Shown: positions 26,583-34,032 of the stretch, one piece after another | How positions within the stretch are numbered: the first letter of the stretch is position 1 | Layout of the letters: each line of letters opens with the position of its first letter | Origin: Streptomyces chromofuscus | GTDB lineage: Bacteria > Actinomycetota > Actinomycetes > Streptomycetales > Streptomycetaceae | Assembly: GCF_015160875.1 (NCBI RefSeq) | Contig: NZ_CP063374.1 | Coordinates: forward strand, 7,195,501 to 7,259,500 | Direction of reading: 5' to 3' | DNA: 64,000 nt | Position numbers and translations under genes: made by a program | The notes under the pieces: generated by a model | Databases searched by the model: none | The model's input: the letters and a program-made list of their open reading frames with translations, nothing else | What the model was told of the DNA's origin: nothing

Positions 26583-26718
26583 CGCTGTCATTACATGCGG
26601 CGCGGGCACACGATGGTGGGACAGCCCGTCCATGACCGCCCCGCGGATGCCACACCCCCGCTACACTCCCCACCGCCAGACCGTTGACCAGGAGAAATAC
26701 AGAAGTCCGGCTGGAGTA
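26583..26718 (-). repeat. Right 136-bp inverted repeat of the IS701-type element
   Basis: Perfect inverted copy of 25157-25292 by eye. It lies just upstream of the transposase start, where it also covers the promoter. Confidence 0.85.
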
Positions 26719-27123
26719 TTAGGCCCCCGCCGGTGTGTCCTCACCGGCCGCGGGCCGTTTCGTTATTGGGGTTGTGCTGCCTACCGCAGCGGGGTCGTTG
26801 GGGTGCTGCAGCAGCAACAGCAGTACCACCAGCAGGAGTTGAGATGGCGCTGCTGGCTGCTGCCGGTCCTGGTGTCAGTCGGATTCGGGCGGGACCTCCC
26901 GTCGGCAGTGCTCAACGTGCAGCGGTACGAAACGAGGACGCGGGCTGGCTGACACAGACATGGCATAATGTCACCGCTCGGCTGCGGGGGCCGGGGTACT
27001 TTCGCCGTGCGCGGTGGGACAGCCCTGTCGGCCAGGTTGTCTGGAACCCCCCCGTGTCATGGAGTGAGGTGTGGGGGGACGGATCATCGTGCGATCAGGC
27101 CTGTGCAGACGAGGGACCGTCTC
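26719..27123. other. Intergenic stretch before the AraC-type gene
   Basis: About 400 bp from the IS701 end to the AraC start. It includes a short CAG-rich run near 26812-26835. No gene is supported. An AT-rich GCATAATG near 26963 could be a -10 element. Confidence 0.35.
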
Positions 27124-28131
27124 ATGAACTCGGTCCTGGACACGTCCCTCATACCGCAGCAGGACCGGGAGGAGACCATCCGCTCGGCACTGTGGGAATC
27201 CTTCGTACGGGTCGATGTCGACCACCACCGTCCGGCCAGCGACATCTCCGTGCGGATGGGGCTGGACGCTGTCGGGCCGATCCGGATCTGCTCGGCGAAG
27301 TCGACGGCGGTCACCGTGCGCCGGACGAGTCGGCTGGCCAGGGAGGACGAGGAGCCGGCGGTCTTCGTCGGTCTGCAGATGTCGGGGACCAGCCTGGTGG
27401 AACAGCACGGCCGCCAGTCCCTGCTGCGGCCGGAAAACCTCACGGTGTACGAGTCGATTGCGCCCTACACCTTGCATTTTGGCCGGGCCCTCGATCACCA
27501 CTTCCTGCGCATCCCCCGGGCGGTGCTCGCGCTCCCCGACCGGGCGCTGCGCGACATCGCCGCGATCCCGCTCGGCTCTGACAACCCCGTCGCGCGCCTG
27601 GCCTTCCGGTACTTCGCCGAACTGGCCGTCAGCGAGGACACGCGCGGCGGGGTGTACGCCGAGGCGATCGTCCAGCCCAGCATCGAGCTGCTGCGGGCCG
27701 CCGTGACGTCCCAGCTGGGCACGTCCCGGGTCAATCGTGCGGCGCTGGAGGCGTCTCTCGGGCTGCGGATCACCCAGTACGTCCGGAAGCACCTCGCAGA
27801 CCCGACCCTGTCAGCCGCGCGGATCGCCGCCGCGCACGGCATCTCGGTGCGGCATCTCTACACGGTGCTCGCCCAGTCGGGGATCAGTCTCGGCGACTGG
27901 ATCCGCTCCCACCGGCTGGCGGAGTGCAGACGGGAGCTGGCCGGACCGGGCGGGCGCCTGCGGACCATCGCGGGAATAGCGCGGAGCTGGGGTTTCCCGG
28001 ACCCGGCCTACTTCAGCAAGGCGTTCAAACGGGCGTACGGCATCTCGCCGCGGGACTGGCGGGACCACCACCATCCCGGGTCGTCGACGCGCGGGTCCGG
28101 CCGGGGCGCCCGGACGGCGGACGTGTCCTGA
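27124..28131 (+). CDS. AraC-family transcriptional regulator
   Basis: A 335-residue activator. The N-terminal part is the AraC_binding_2-type domain (VFVGLQMSGTSLVEQHGRQ, ENLTVYESIAPYTLHF). The C-terminal double helix-turn-helix reads LSAARIAAAHGISVRHLY and TIAGIARSWGFPDPAYFSKAF, ending KRAYGISPRDWR. The start at 27124 was chosen over a longer frame because the family begins about here. No metabolic gene is adjacent, and an insertion sequence lies upstream, so its target is unclear. Confidence 0.88.
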   Translation: MNSVLDTSLIPQQDREETIRSALWESFVRVDVDHHRPASDISVRMGLDAVGPIRICSAKSTAVTVRRTSRLAREDEEPAVFVGLQMSGTSLVEQHGRQSLLRPENLTVYESIAPYTLHFGRALDHHFLRIPRAVLALPDRALRDIAAIPLGSDNPVARLAFRYFAELAVSEDTRGGVYAEAIVQPSIELLRAAVTSQLGTSRVNRAALEASLGLRITQYVRKHLADPTLSAARIAAAHGISVRHLYTVLAQSGISLGDWIRSHRLAECRRELAGPGGRLRTIAGIARSWGFPDPAYFSKAFKRAYGISPRDWRDHHHPGSSTRGSGRGARTADVS

Positions 28132-28559
28132 CGGTGGCGCTCACCCGCCGAGCCATATCCGGCCCCCGGGCGTACGCGGGCGGGTCGGACACGGCCGTGA
28201 TCACACCGCGAAGTTGTCGCAAGACGTCCGGTCGACCCACCGGTGAGAACCGATGGCGTCGTTGACTCTTGGGCCTCGGTGGCACAAACGGAACGGCCAG
28301 TATCGATAAGCTTGATCTTGAATAGAGGGAGGACCTCGGCGGCATCACCGGGGTCCTCCGTTGTGGTGGGGTAGTCGCAGGTCAGCCTTGCGGTGTGAAG
28401 TGCGCGAGGAGGTGTCCTCCAACTGGGCGTCTCGCCGGACGACTTGTGTGACGTCGCCGAACCAATCTGGCCATGACCGGGAACTACCCGGCGAAGCTGA
28501 TCACCGAACTACAACTGAAGGGCTGAGCGGAACTGCCGCTTGAGCTGCCTCGATGCGCG
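28132..28559. other. Gene-free stretch after the AraC-type gene
   Basis: About 430 bp with no supported gene. A possible terminator hairpin (GGAGGACC at 28328-28335 with GGTCCTCC at 28352-28359) lies within it. Confidence 0.4.
28328..28359. terminator. Possible terminator hairpin
   Basis: An 8-bp perfect stem with a 16-nt loop, about 200 bp after the AraC stop and pointing to no T-run. It may serve either strand. Confidence 0.4.
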
Positions 28560-28997
28560 TCAGCTCTTGGCACAGAAGGCGTGTGCACCGCTGCTGGTCC
28601 GGTACGACCAATTCATCGCGTCGCGGGTTTGCGGTCCGTATTCGCCGTCCACGCCGATGCCAAGACGCTGCTGAAGGGAAACTACTGCAGCCCTGGTTGC
28701 GTTGCCATATATACCGTCTACGGCCAGTCCCGCCCCGTAGCACTTGTTCAGCGAGAACTGAAGTGCACTCACCCCGCTGTTTTGACTACCGTACTTGAGG
28801 TAGCACCAGTAGGGGTCGGCAGGAGCATAGTTCTGGTGCGGCATCAGGATGTAGTAGCTCCCCCTGGGGTTCTGCTTGGAGGTGTTGCATTCGTAGTTTG
28901 CAACAGCTGCGGCAGACGATGCGGTAGCAATCGCGCCGCCCAGCAGGCCGGCAAGCAAGGCACCGACCGACAGGATGCTCGCGGAACGCTTCTTCAT
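28560..28997 (-). CDS. Secreted peptidoglycan-binding domain protein
   Basis: A 145-residue exported protein. The signal peptide is MKKRSASILSVGALLAGLLG with cleavage expected after SSAAAV. A PG_binding_1 repeat spans about 80-135 (ALQFSLNKCYGAGLAVDGIYG, TRAAVVSLQQRLGIGVDGEYG). Four cysteines in the mature part could form disulfides. There is no catalytic domain, so it may be a small wall-binding module or an immunity/inhibitor-like factor. Codon use includes more A/T third positions than its neighbours, consistent with acquired DNA. Confidence 0.85.
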   Translation of the reverse strand: MKKRSASILSVGALLAGLLGGAIATASSAAAVANYECNTSKQNPRGSYYILMPHQNYAPADPYWCYLKYGSQNSGVSALQFSLNKCYGAGLAVDGIYGNATRAAVVSLQQRLGIGVDGEYGPQTRDAMNWSYRTSSGAHAFCAKS

Positions 28998-29160
28998 GCG
29001 TTTCTCTCTTCGATGCGTGGGTGAGCGGACAGGCGCAGGTCACGCGTGCCGTGAAGCGCGCCGCCTGTTCGCCGGTGGCGGTGCGCCGCACGGCAGGAGA
29101 TTAGACGCCGGTACGGGCGCGGACTTGGTCGTGCGTGCGCAGAACTTGGTCAGTCGTGCT

Positions 29161-29451
29161 CTACGTTCTTGATCGGGGTTGATCGAGCCATTCGTAGGGT
29201 TGGGTCGCCCAGGGGGTGAACAGCCCCATATCCCGGGCCGCTGTCGACCAGTCCCGCCCTGTAGCCGCGCACCAGCGCAGGAACAAGGTCACCGCCTCGG
29301 CGTACGCCTTCGTCGTCGTCTCTGCCCGGCCCCGGGCCAGACGCACCTCCCTCAGGAAGCGGTCCGCCTCCTCGACGACCTCCAGCCCGTCGTCCACCAC
29401 GGTCCAGTACCGGGCCCCCGACGGCATCAAGACAAGAAATGTTCCGTACAT
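29161..29451 (-). pseudogene. Tyrosine recombinase (integrase), N-terminal fragment
   Basis: A 96-residue open frame starting MYGTFLVLMPSGARYWTVVD, then VEEADRFLREVRLARGRAETTTKAYAEAVTLFLRWC. This is the SAM-like core-binding domain of phage-type integrases common in Streptomyces integrative elements. The catalytic domain (R, HxxR, Y) is missing, since the frame ends at 29161 just after PYEWLDQP. It is probably the relic of the recombinase that brought in the surrounding island. Confidence 0.7.
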
Positions 29452-29548
29452 TCGTTCCCGTCACTCTGCGTGTCGATCACAACGATCCACTGCAGAGCTA
29501 CACCCCCCGAGAACCGTCGCAATACCACACACGACGACAAGAGGTGCC

Positions 29549-29923
29549 ATGTCACACCACTGTCGCCAAAACCCCAGAGAACCCGGCGACCTCATCGCAG
29601 CACAGCAGGAACTCAACCAGGTGCGGGCCGACCTCACCGCCCTGTACAAGCAGCTGCCGTACTCCGTCGAACCGATGGAGGCCTGGCAGCGTCCCGAGGG
29701 CTACTGGCTCGCCACCTCCCGCGCCTACCCGGAGTCGCCGGGCTGGTCGGAGCAGGAGCAGCAGGAGGTCGCCGTGCTGCGGGAGAGGGAACGCGACCTC
29801 ACCGGGGCGATCCTCACGCACGCCTTCTGGAGCGAGGTCCCCGGGCCCGAACGGCTCGATGCCCGGTCCCAGCTCAAGCACGCCCTCGAACGTGAGGACG
29901 GCGAGGGCCAGGAGGCGGCGTAG
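29549..29923 (+). CDS. Hypothetical protein (124 aa), island gene
   Basis: Not recognised. The ATG at 29549 follows GAGG by five bases. The product is soluble, with a predicted coiled N-terminal helix (AAQQELNQVRADLTALYKQL), a Trp/Tyr-rich middle (MEAWQRPEGYWLATSRAY) and a second helix (SEQEQQEVAVLRERERDLT). Its stop is two bases before the next gene, so they form an operon. Such small proteins are common on Streptomyces plasmids and integrative elements. Confidence 0.65.
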   Translation: MSHHCRQNPREPGDLIAAQQELNQVRADLTALYKQLPYSVEPMEAWQRPEGYWLATSRAYPESPGWSEQEQQEVAVLRERERDLTGAILTHAFWSEVPGPERLDARSQLKHALEREDGEGQEAA

Positions 29924-29925
29924 CT

Positions 29926-30462
29926 GTGGCGGACACGCCACCCGAGCCTGACCCGCCGCCGATTACGGTTGTCCTCCCCGACGGCCAGGAGGTCACCGGC
30001 CGCCTCCAGGAACGCCAGCAAGTCCCGGGCGCCTGGCTGTACAAGGTTGCCGTCCCGGCCTGGCAGAACACGCCTGACGGCCGGGTGGAGCCGTCCTGGT
30101 ACGTGGTGTGGGTCAAGGCCCCCGACCACGTGAAGCCCGTGCCCGGCGTCTCCTACGACGACGTCCCGACCACCCGGCTGCCCCCGCCGCCGACGGAGCG
30201 CGAGATCCTCGGGCCGCGCCGGCCGTCGGGCTGGGTGCTGCAGAAGCTGGAGCGCGGCCGCGGCATCATCCATGCCGTCGACTGCAAGGAAGCACCCGCC
30301 GGGGCGCGGGTGCTGGCCCTGGACAAGGCGCTGGACGCGGCAGAGCATCCCGGGACCCGGCTGTGTTCTCTATGTGGTGCGGCGGCCGAACTCGATCCCG
30401 TGCTCAAGGGGTTCGAACATGGCTTCGGCGGTGCGGAAAACGGCAGTAGGGATCCGTCGTGA
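29926..30462 (+). CDS. Hypothetical protein, DUF6233-like
   Basis: A 178-residue soluble protein from a GTG two bases after the previous stop. A proline-rich start leads to a beta-rich domain (ITVVLPDGQEVTGRLQERQQ, WLYKVAVPAW), and the C-terminal third (IIHAVDCKEAPAGARVLALDKAL ... RLCSLCGAAAEL) has the His-Asp-Cys and CxxC arrangement seen in DUF6233 proteins. The function of that family is unknown; the cysteines may bind a metal. I assign the family from memory of its pattern only. Confidence 0.6.
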   Translation: MADTPPEPDPPPITVVLPDGQEVTGRLQERQQVPGAWLYKVAVPAWQNTPDGRVEPSWYVVWVKAPDHVKPVPGVSYDDVPTTRLPPPPTEREILGPRRPSGWVLQKLERGRGIIHAVDCKEAPAGARVLALDKALDAAEHPGTRLCSLCGAAAELDPVLKGFEHGFGGAENGSRDPS

Positions 30463-30478
30463 TCGTCACACTGGCGGG

Positions 30479-31720
30479 ATGAGCCTGTTCGACGCCGACG
30501 CCTACGATCCCGACGACATGATGGTGCACCCTCGCCATCAGGCGATGCAGCCGGTCTTGGCTCAGCTCATTCAGCAGCTCCGCGAATGCGACACGGTGGA
30601 GGCCGGGGTCGAGTTCCAGCGGGACCTGCTCGACCGCCTGCTGGAGGTGGAGAAGGACCGCGCCGGGTTCAAACGTGCCGCCAAACGGATACGCAGCGGA
30701 AAGGGGCCGCACCCGGAGGCACCGGAGCCCCAGTCGGGCCGTGATCTCGCCGACGCGGCGACCTGGCAGTTCGAGCAGGACGTGTGCGACCGGCTGGCCC
30801 GCCAGCTGCGCTCGGTGGGTGATGCCCTGGCCTGGCGCGTCTTCGGCTTCCACCGCCCGTTCATCCTCGCTCTGTGCCGCAACCATTCGCCCGGCCTGAT
30901 GCACGGCAAGGCAGGGCTGCAGGCGGAACGCGAACGTGTCGAGAGGGCCTTCAAGGAGGACGGTGCTTTCGCGCTCCTGCACGACCTGACCAACTGCCTG
31001 CGCATCGGCGACATCACGGTCTGGGACGGCGTACACCCGCCCCGCACGGAAGAGATCAAGACCAACCCGAACAACACCAAGAGCGCTCAGCTACGGCGGA
31101 TCAACCAGGCCCGCGCGGCGGTGCTGGACGGCGGCCCGCTACCGGGGGACAACGCCTCCGAGCTCCTCTACGACCTGAACCTGCCGCTACGCACGCACCT
31201 GAACGTGCTGCGCGAGGCCCTCGAGCGGGCCGCAAACGAGGGGGTATACGCCACCGACATTCCTGGCAGCCGGGCCCTGTTCGTCATCGACCAGTACGGA
31301 TGCACCCAGGAAGGACTGTCCTCGAAGGAGTTCAACGAGCGCCTTCGGCAGAGCGTCGACACCGCCTTGCAACGGGCAGGGATCGCGGCCGGCCGCGAGG
31401 ACCACAACATCCACGTGATCAGTCTCGACAGTACGGCCCGCGACCCGCTTCGGGTGCCCTGGGCGAACTACCCGCTGCATCCCGTGGCCTGCGCCCGCCT
31501 GATCGGCGACTACGCCGTGGCCACCGTGGAGACCTCCGGTCCTCTACTGACCCGCCTTCCGGCTCCCACGCGTCATGGCCGGCCTGCGCAACCTCGCCAT
31601 CGGCGTCCACCGCCAGAACGGCCACACCAACATCGCCGCCGCACTACGCCACACAGCCCGCGACTACCGCAGGCCCCTGACCGCCCTCGGCCTCACCGGA
31701 TAGATCCGGACAGAAGGTAA
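30479..31720 (+). CDS. Hypothetical protein with PD-(D/E)xK-like motif, 3' end replaced by IS remnant
   Basis: The start is ATG 30479. About 355 residues read as a genuine soluble protein, to roughly VATVETSGP near 31545. Beyond that the frame runs out of phase through an ISAs1 transposase tail (Arg/Pro-rich junk) to 31720, so the natural C-terminus is lost. The central segment LTNCLRIGDITVWDG (Asp178) followed by EEIKTN (Glu192, Lys194) resembles the D...ExK core of PD-(D/E)xK nucleases. That is a motif-level suggestion only. It sits in the accessory island between the DUF6233-like gene and a toxin-like pair. Confidence 0.55.
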   Translation: MSLFDADAYDPDDMMVHPRHQAMQPVLAQLIQQLRECDTVEAGVEFQRDLLDRLLEVEKDRAGFKRAAKRIRSGKGPHPEAPEPQSGRDLADAATWQFEQDVCDRLARQLRSVGDALAWRVFGFHRPFILALCRNHSPGLMHGKAGLQAERERVERAFKEDGAFALLHDLTNCLRIGDITVWDGVHPPRTEEIKTNPNNTKSAQLRRINQARAAVLDGGPLPGDNASELLYDLNLPLRTHLNVLREALERAANEGVYATDIPGSRALFVIDQYGCTQEGLSSKEFNERLRQSVDTALQRAGIAAGREDHNIHVISLDSTARDPLRVPWANYPLHPVACARLIGDYAVATVETSGPLLTRLPAPTRHGRPAQPRHRRPPPERPHQHRRRTTPHSPRLPQAPDRPRPHRIDPDRR

Positions 31721-31737
31721 TCACGCAACAGACCCTG
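31551..31737 (+). mobile_element. ISAs1-family transposase C-terminal remnant
   Basis: The frame PAFRLPRVMAGLRNLAIGV continuing HTNIAAALRHTARDYRRPL and stopping at 31703 is the C-terminal end of ISAs1-type transposases. Everything upstream of it, about 85 percent of the gene, is missing. The following bases to about 31737 (ending CAGACCCTG) may be the old terminal repeat. It interrupts the 3' end of the preceding hypothetical gene. Confidence 0.7.
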
Positions 31738-31887
31738 CCATCTGGGGCTGCACGGATAGGCCGTGATGCGCTAAGCGCCCACTGGGTGAGATGTTCGAGG
31801 GAAGGGCGGGCGGCGCCCGACCCGTACGTACGACCGGGGAGCCCCGTATCCGCCATGCCGCTGCTTCCCAGCAGCGATACTGGATGC

Positions 31888-32250
31888 ATGGACTCGACGA
31901 TCACCGCCCCCCGCGCCGAGGTGCTGCGGGACCGCTACCGCAGCCGTCTGCCCGAGCGCTTGCAGGAGCTGGCCGGCCCCGTCGAGGGCAACGTGGACCT
32001 GCCGCTCCACATCGTCTGGTCAGGGCGGACGAGCTACAGCCTGGACCGTCCGAAGCCCCGTATGACGCTCTACCGGACCGTCCTCGCCGAAGGACTGAGT
32101 GAGGACCTGGTGGCCCTCCTGCATCACCGGCTGCTCACCGAGCAGTGGCCCGTGCTGCGGCGCTTGATCAGTCCCTACATCCGCGAGGTCTGGGAGGACG
32201 CCTTCCCCGAGCTGCTCCGCACCGCTCCGGCCGACACGAGCGCCGCGTGA
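31888..32250 (+). CDS. Small protein coupled to an AbiEii-type toxin (candidate antitoxin)
   Basis: A 120-residue acidic/alpha-helical protein (RDRYRSRLPERLQEL, MTLYRTVLAEGLSEDLVALL, WPVLRRLISPYIREVWEDAF). It does not show the winged-helix N-terminus of AbiEi antitoxins, and I do not recognise a family. Its stop overlaps the start of the AbiEii-like gene by four bases (GTGA), which implies translational coupling and a joint role. In two-gene type IV systems the first gene is usually the antitoxin, so it is a candidate antitoxin or regulator by position. Confidence 0.6.
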   Translation: MDSTITAPRAEVLRDRYRSRLPERLQELAGPVEGNVDLPLHIVWSGRTSYSLDRPKPRMTLYRTVLAEGLSEDLVALLHHRLLTEQWPVLRRLISPYIREVWEDAFPELLRTAPADTSAA

Positions 32251-32906
32251 AGCTCACTCCGCTCCACGAGCATCTCCTCGCCGACATCCTGGACCTCGGC
32301 TCCCCTTACCCTCTGGTCCTCACCGGCGGATACGCCGTGCAGGCCCACGGCCTGGTCGAACGCTTCAGCCGTGACCTCGACGTCGCCACCGAGAACCCCG
32401 CTCCGATGCAGGAGATCGTCGCCTCACTCACAGCAGGCCTCGGCGCGCGCGGATGGCGGACCACGCACGTCCAGACCGATCCGCTCAGCGGCCGGTTCCT
32501 CGTCACCGATCCGGACACCGGCGAGGAGTGCGAGGTCGACGTCCACAAGGAGGCGTTCTGGGCTCCGCCCGCCCAGACCCCCTACGGCCCCGTGCTTTCC
32601 CTCGACGACGTGATCGGCACCAAGGTCCGTGCCCTCGCCGACCGCGGCACCGTCCGCGACCTCATCGACGTCCAGGCTGCTTCCCGCCACCGCTCCACCG
32701 CCGACCTCGAATCCCTGGGCCGCCGTCGCGCCCACGACGAGTTCAGCCTCGAAGACCTCCGGGACCGGCTCATCGGCGCGGACTGGTACGAGGACGAGGA
32801 CTACACCGCGTACGGGCTCACCTCCCGGCAGATCGAAGGACTCAAGGCGTGGGCGCTGGAGTGGGCGGAGGATCTGAGTGCGCGGATCCATGACGAGAAC
32901 GCCTGA
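32247..32906 (+). CDS. AbiEii/AbiGii-type nucleotidyltransferase (toxin family)
   Basis: A 219-residue DNA polymerase beta-like nucleotidyltransferase. The active-site motif is LTGGYAVQAHG with RFSRDLDVAT, giving the DxD pair at about residues 43 and 45, and a third carboxylate is in CEVDVHKEA. The downstream SLDDVIGTKVRALADRGTVRDLIDV is typical of the AbiEii/AbiGii group. These proteins act as toxins of type IV toxin-antitoxin or abortive infection systems by modifying tRNA or other substrates with nucleotides. GTG start overlaps the upstream partner. Full length. Confidence 0.85.
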   Translation: MKLTPLHEHLLADILDLGSPYPLVLTGGYAVQAHGLVERFSRDLDVATENPAPMQEIVASLTAGLGARGWRTTHVQTDPLSGRFLVTDPDTGEECEVDVHKEAFWAPPAQTPYGPVLSLDDVIGTKVRALADRGTVRDLIDVQAASRHRSTADLESLGRRRAHDEFSLEDLRDRLIGADWYEDEDYTAYGLTSRQIEGLKAWALEWAEDLSARIHDENA

Positions 32907-33000
32907 GAGGTCGTCATCGCGTCCATCCCCTCTACCGCCGTTGCAACGAGAGGATGTGGTGTAGCCGGCAGGTTCCAACCCGGAGCCGTCAACGGTGGGT

Positions 33001-33080
33001 GGCTGCCCTGCACGGCGGATGTGCAGGGAAGCCGAGCGATTCCCCGCAGCGGACTCACGGCGAAACCGTGCTGCGGTAAC
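33001..33080 (+). ncRNA. Candidate structured RNA (two stable hairpins)
   Basis: Hairpin 1 pairs CCCTGCAC (33006-33013) with GTGCAGGG (33021-33028) over a 7-nt loop. Hairpin 2 pairs CCGCAG (33044-33049) with CTGCGG (33071-33076), and inside it CACGG with CCGTG around a CGAAA loop. Two close perfect hairpins in a gene-free part of an island suggest a functional or relic RNA, for example from a mobile element or a regulatory RNA. The strand is inferred only from the pyrimidine/GNRA-like loop. No family assigned. Confidence 0.4.
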
Positions 33081-33339
33081 GGTCAAGCACTGCATCCCGC
33101 TCCCACTGAGCGCTGTATGGAGGACCGGCTCCACGCGCAGGCGCGTCCCGTCCGGTCGAACACCTGGAGGGCCTCCAGGCAGACGACGGCCCCACGTGCC
33201 TCCCCGGAAACTGAAAATGCCGGAAATTTACTGGTATGACGTGAACGCCGTGCGCCTGACGTCGGCTGTGTGAGCTCCTCGCGAATCTTTCGGGCTGCAG
33301 GGCGTGCCGGGGCGGCGAGTCATCCTGTGACCCGCATGC

Positions 33340-33358
33340 ACCTGACGCGACGTCAGGT
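33340..33358. repeat. Perfect 19-bp palindrome
   Basis: ACCTGACG, CGA, CGTCAGGT. It could be a dimeric repressor operator or a short hairpin. It lies 235 bp before panD and belongs to no recognised gene. Confidence 0.5.
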
Positions 33359-33545
33359 AAGTCAGCGTTTGGTCGGCATCAGTTCCCGAACATCCTGAAA
33401 CGCTGTCTGAACAGGCACCTGATCGGGGGCGTCACAACAGACTGGTTGGCGCGGAAGCACAGCCCGGGAGCCCTATCCCCAATGACAAGCGATGTTCCTC
33501 ACAATCTCCGAGTCAGGCGCGTGCCAGTTGTAGAGTGATACCGCC

Positions 33546-33592
33546 CTTGACCTGCACAAAGCAGGCAGGGAGCCGTCTTTCAGGAGTCCAAA
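33546..33592 (+). promoter_or_regulatory. panD leader with conserved small hairpin
   Basis: TTGACCTGC, a 5-nt loop, GCAGGCAGGGAGCC precedes the panD GTG by about 25 nt, with CAGGAG as ribosome binding site. The stem CCTGC/GCAGG and flanks recur at 23612-23650 before the truncated panD copy, where the loop sequence differs but the stem is kept. TTGACC could instead be a -35 element. Confidence 0.5.
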
Positions 33593-34012
33593 GTGCTGCG
33601 AACTTTGATCAAGTCCAAGATCCATCGCGCCACCGTCACCCAGGCCGACCTGCACTACGTGGGATCGGTGACCATCGACGCCGATCTGCTGGACGCCGCC
33701 GACCTGCTGCCCGGCGAGCTCGTGCACATCGTGGACATCACCAACGGCGCCCGGCTGGAGACGTACGTCATCGAGGGCGAGCGCGGCTCGGGCGTCGTCG
33801 GCATCAACGGGGCCGCGGCCCATCTGGTCCACCCCGGGGACCTTGTGATCATCATCAGTTACGCTCAGGTCACCGACGCCGAGGCGCGGGCGCTGAAGCC
33901 GCGCGTCGTGCACGTGGACCGCGACAACCGGGTCGTGGACCTGGGCACCGACCCGGGTGCACCCGTGCCGGGCTCGGACCAGATGCGCAGCCCGCAGGCC
34001 GTGCGGGCCTGA
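33593..34012 (+). CDS. panD: Aspartate 1-decarboxylase proenzyme
   Basis: A 139-residue PanD. It self-cleaves between Gly24 and Ser25 (HYVGSVT) to make the pyruvoyl cofactor, and Lys9, Arg54 and Tyr58 are present. It turns L-aspartate into beta-alanine for pantothenate and coenzyme A. The GTG start follows CAGGAG. Residues 5-6 read Leu-Ile where most homologues, and the truncated copy at 23666, have Met-Phe. The gene is followed by a small GNAT gene 20 bp on and a racemase-like gene, likely one operon. Confidence 0.95.
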   Translation: MLRTLIKSKIHRATVTQADLHYVGSVTIDADLLDAADLLPGELVHIVDITNGARLETYVIEGERGSGVVGINGAAAHLVHPGDLVIIISYAQVTDAEARALKPRVVHVDRDNRVVDLGTDPGAPVPGSDQMRSPQAVRA

Positions 34013-34032
34013 ACCGCCGACGAGGAGTTCCC

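Larger units (their letters stand above)
25157..26718 (-). mobile_element. IS701-family insertion sequence with 136-bp inverted ends
   Basis: The ends TACTCCAG...CTGGAGTA are flanked by CTAG on the left and TTAG on the right, close to the YTAR four-base target duplication known for IS701. The terminal repeats run 25157-25292 and 26583-26718 and I find no mismatch over 136 bp, far longer than the usual few tens of bases. The right copy contains an inverted duplicate of the extreme 3' end of the transposase gene. It sits 46 bp from the IS256-type element. Confidence 0.85.
32907..33592. other. Non-coding stretch between toxin gene and panD
   Basis: About 690 bp with no supported gene. It contains the structured segment 32965-33080, an AT-richer patch (33215-33240), a 19-bp palindrome at 33340-33358, and the panD promoter/leader at 33525-33592. 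Confidence 0.5.

Noticed and set aside
28301..28316. TATCGATAAGCTTGAT resembles a cloning-vector polylinker
   Set aside because: Only 16 bases agree and the flanks are ordinary genomic sequence with no further vector match, so chance is more likely than contamination.
32955..33000. tRNA gene (GGTTCCAACCC looks like a T-arm)
   Set aside because: No matching acceptor, anticodon or D stems can be drawn around it.
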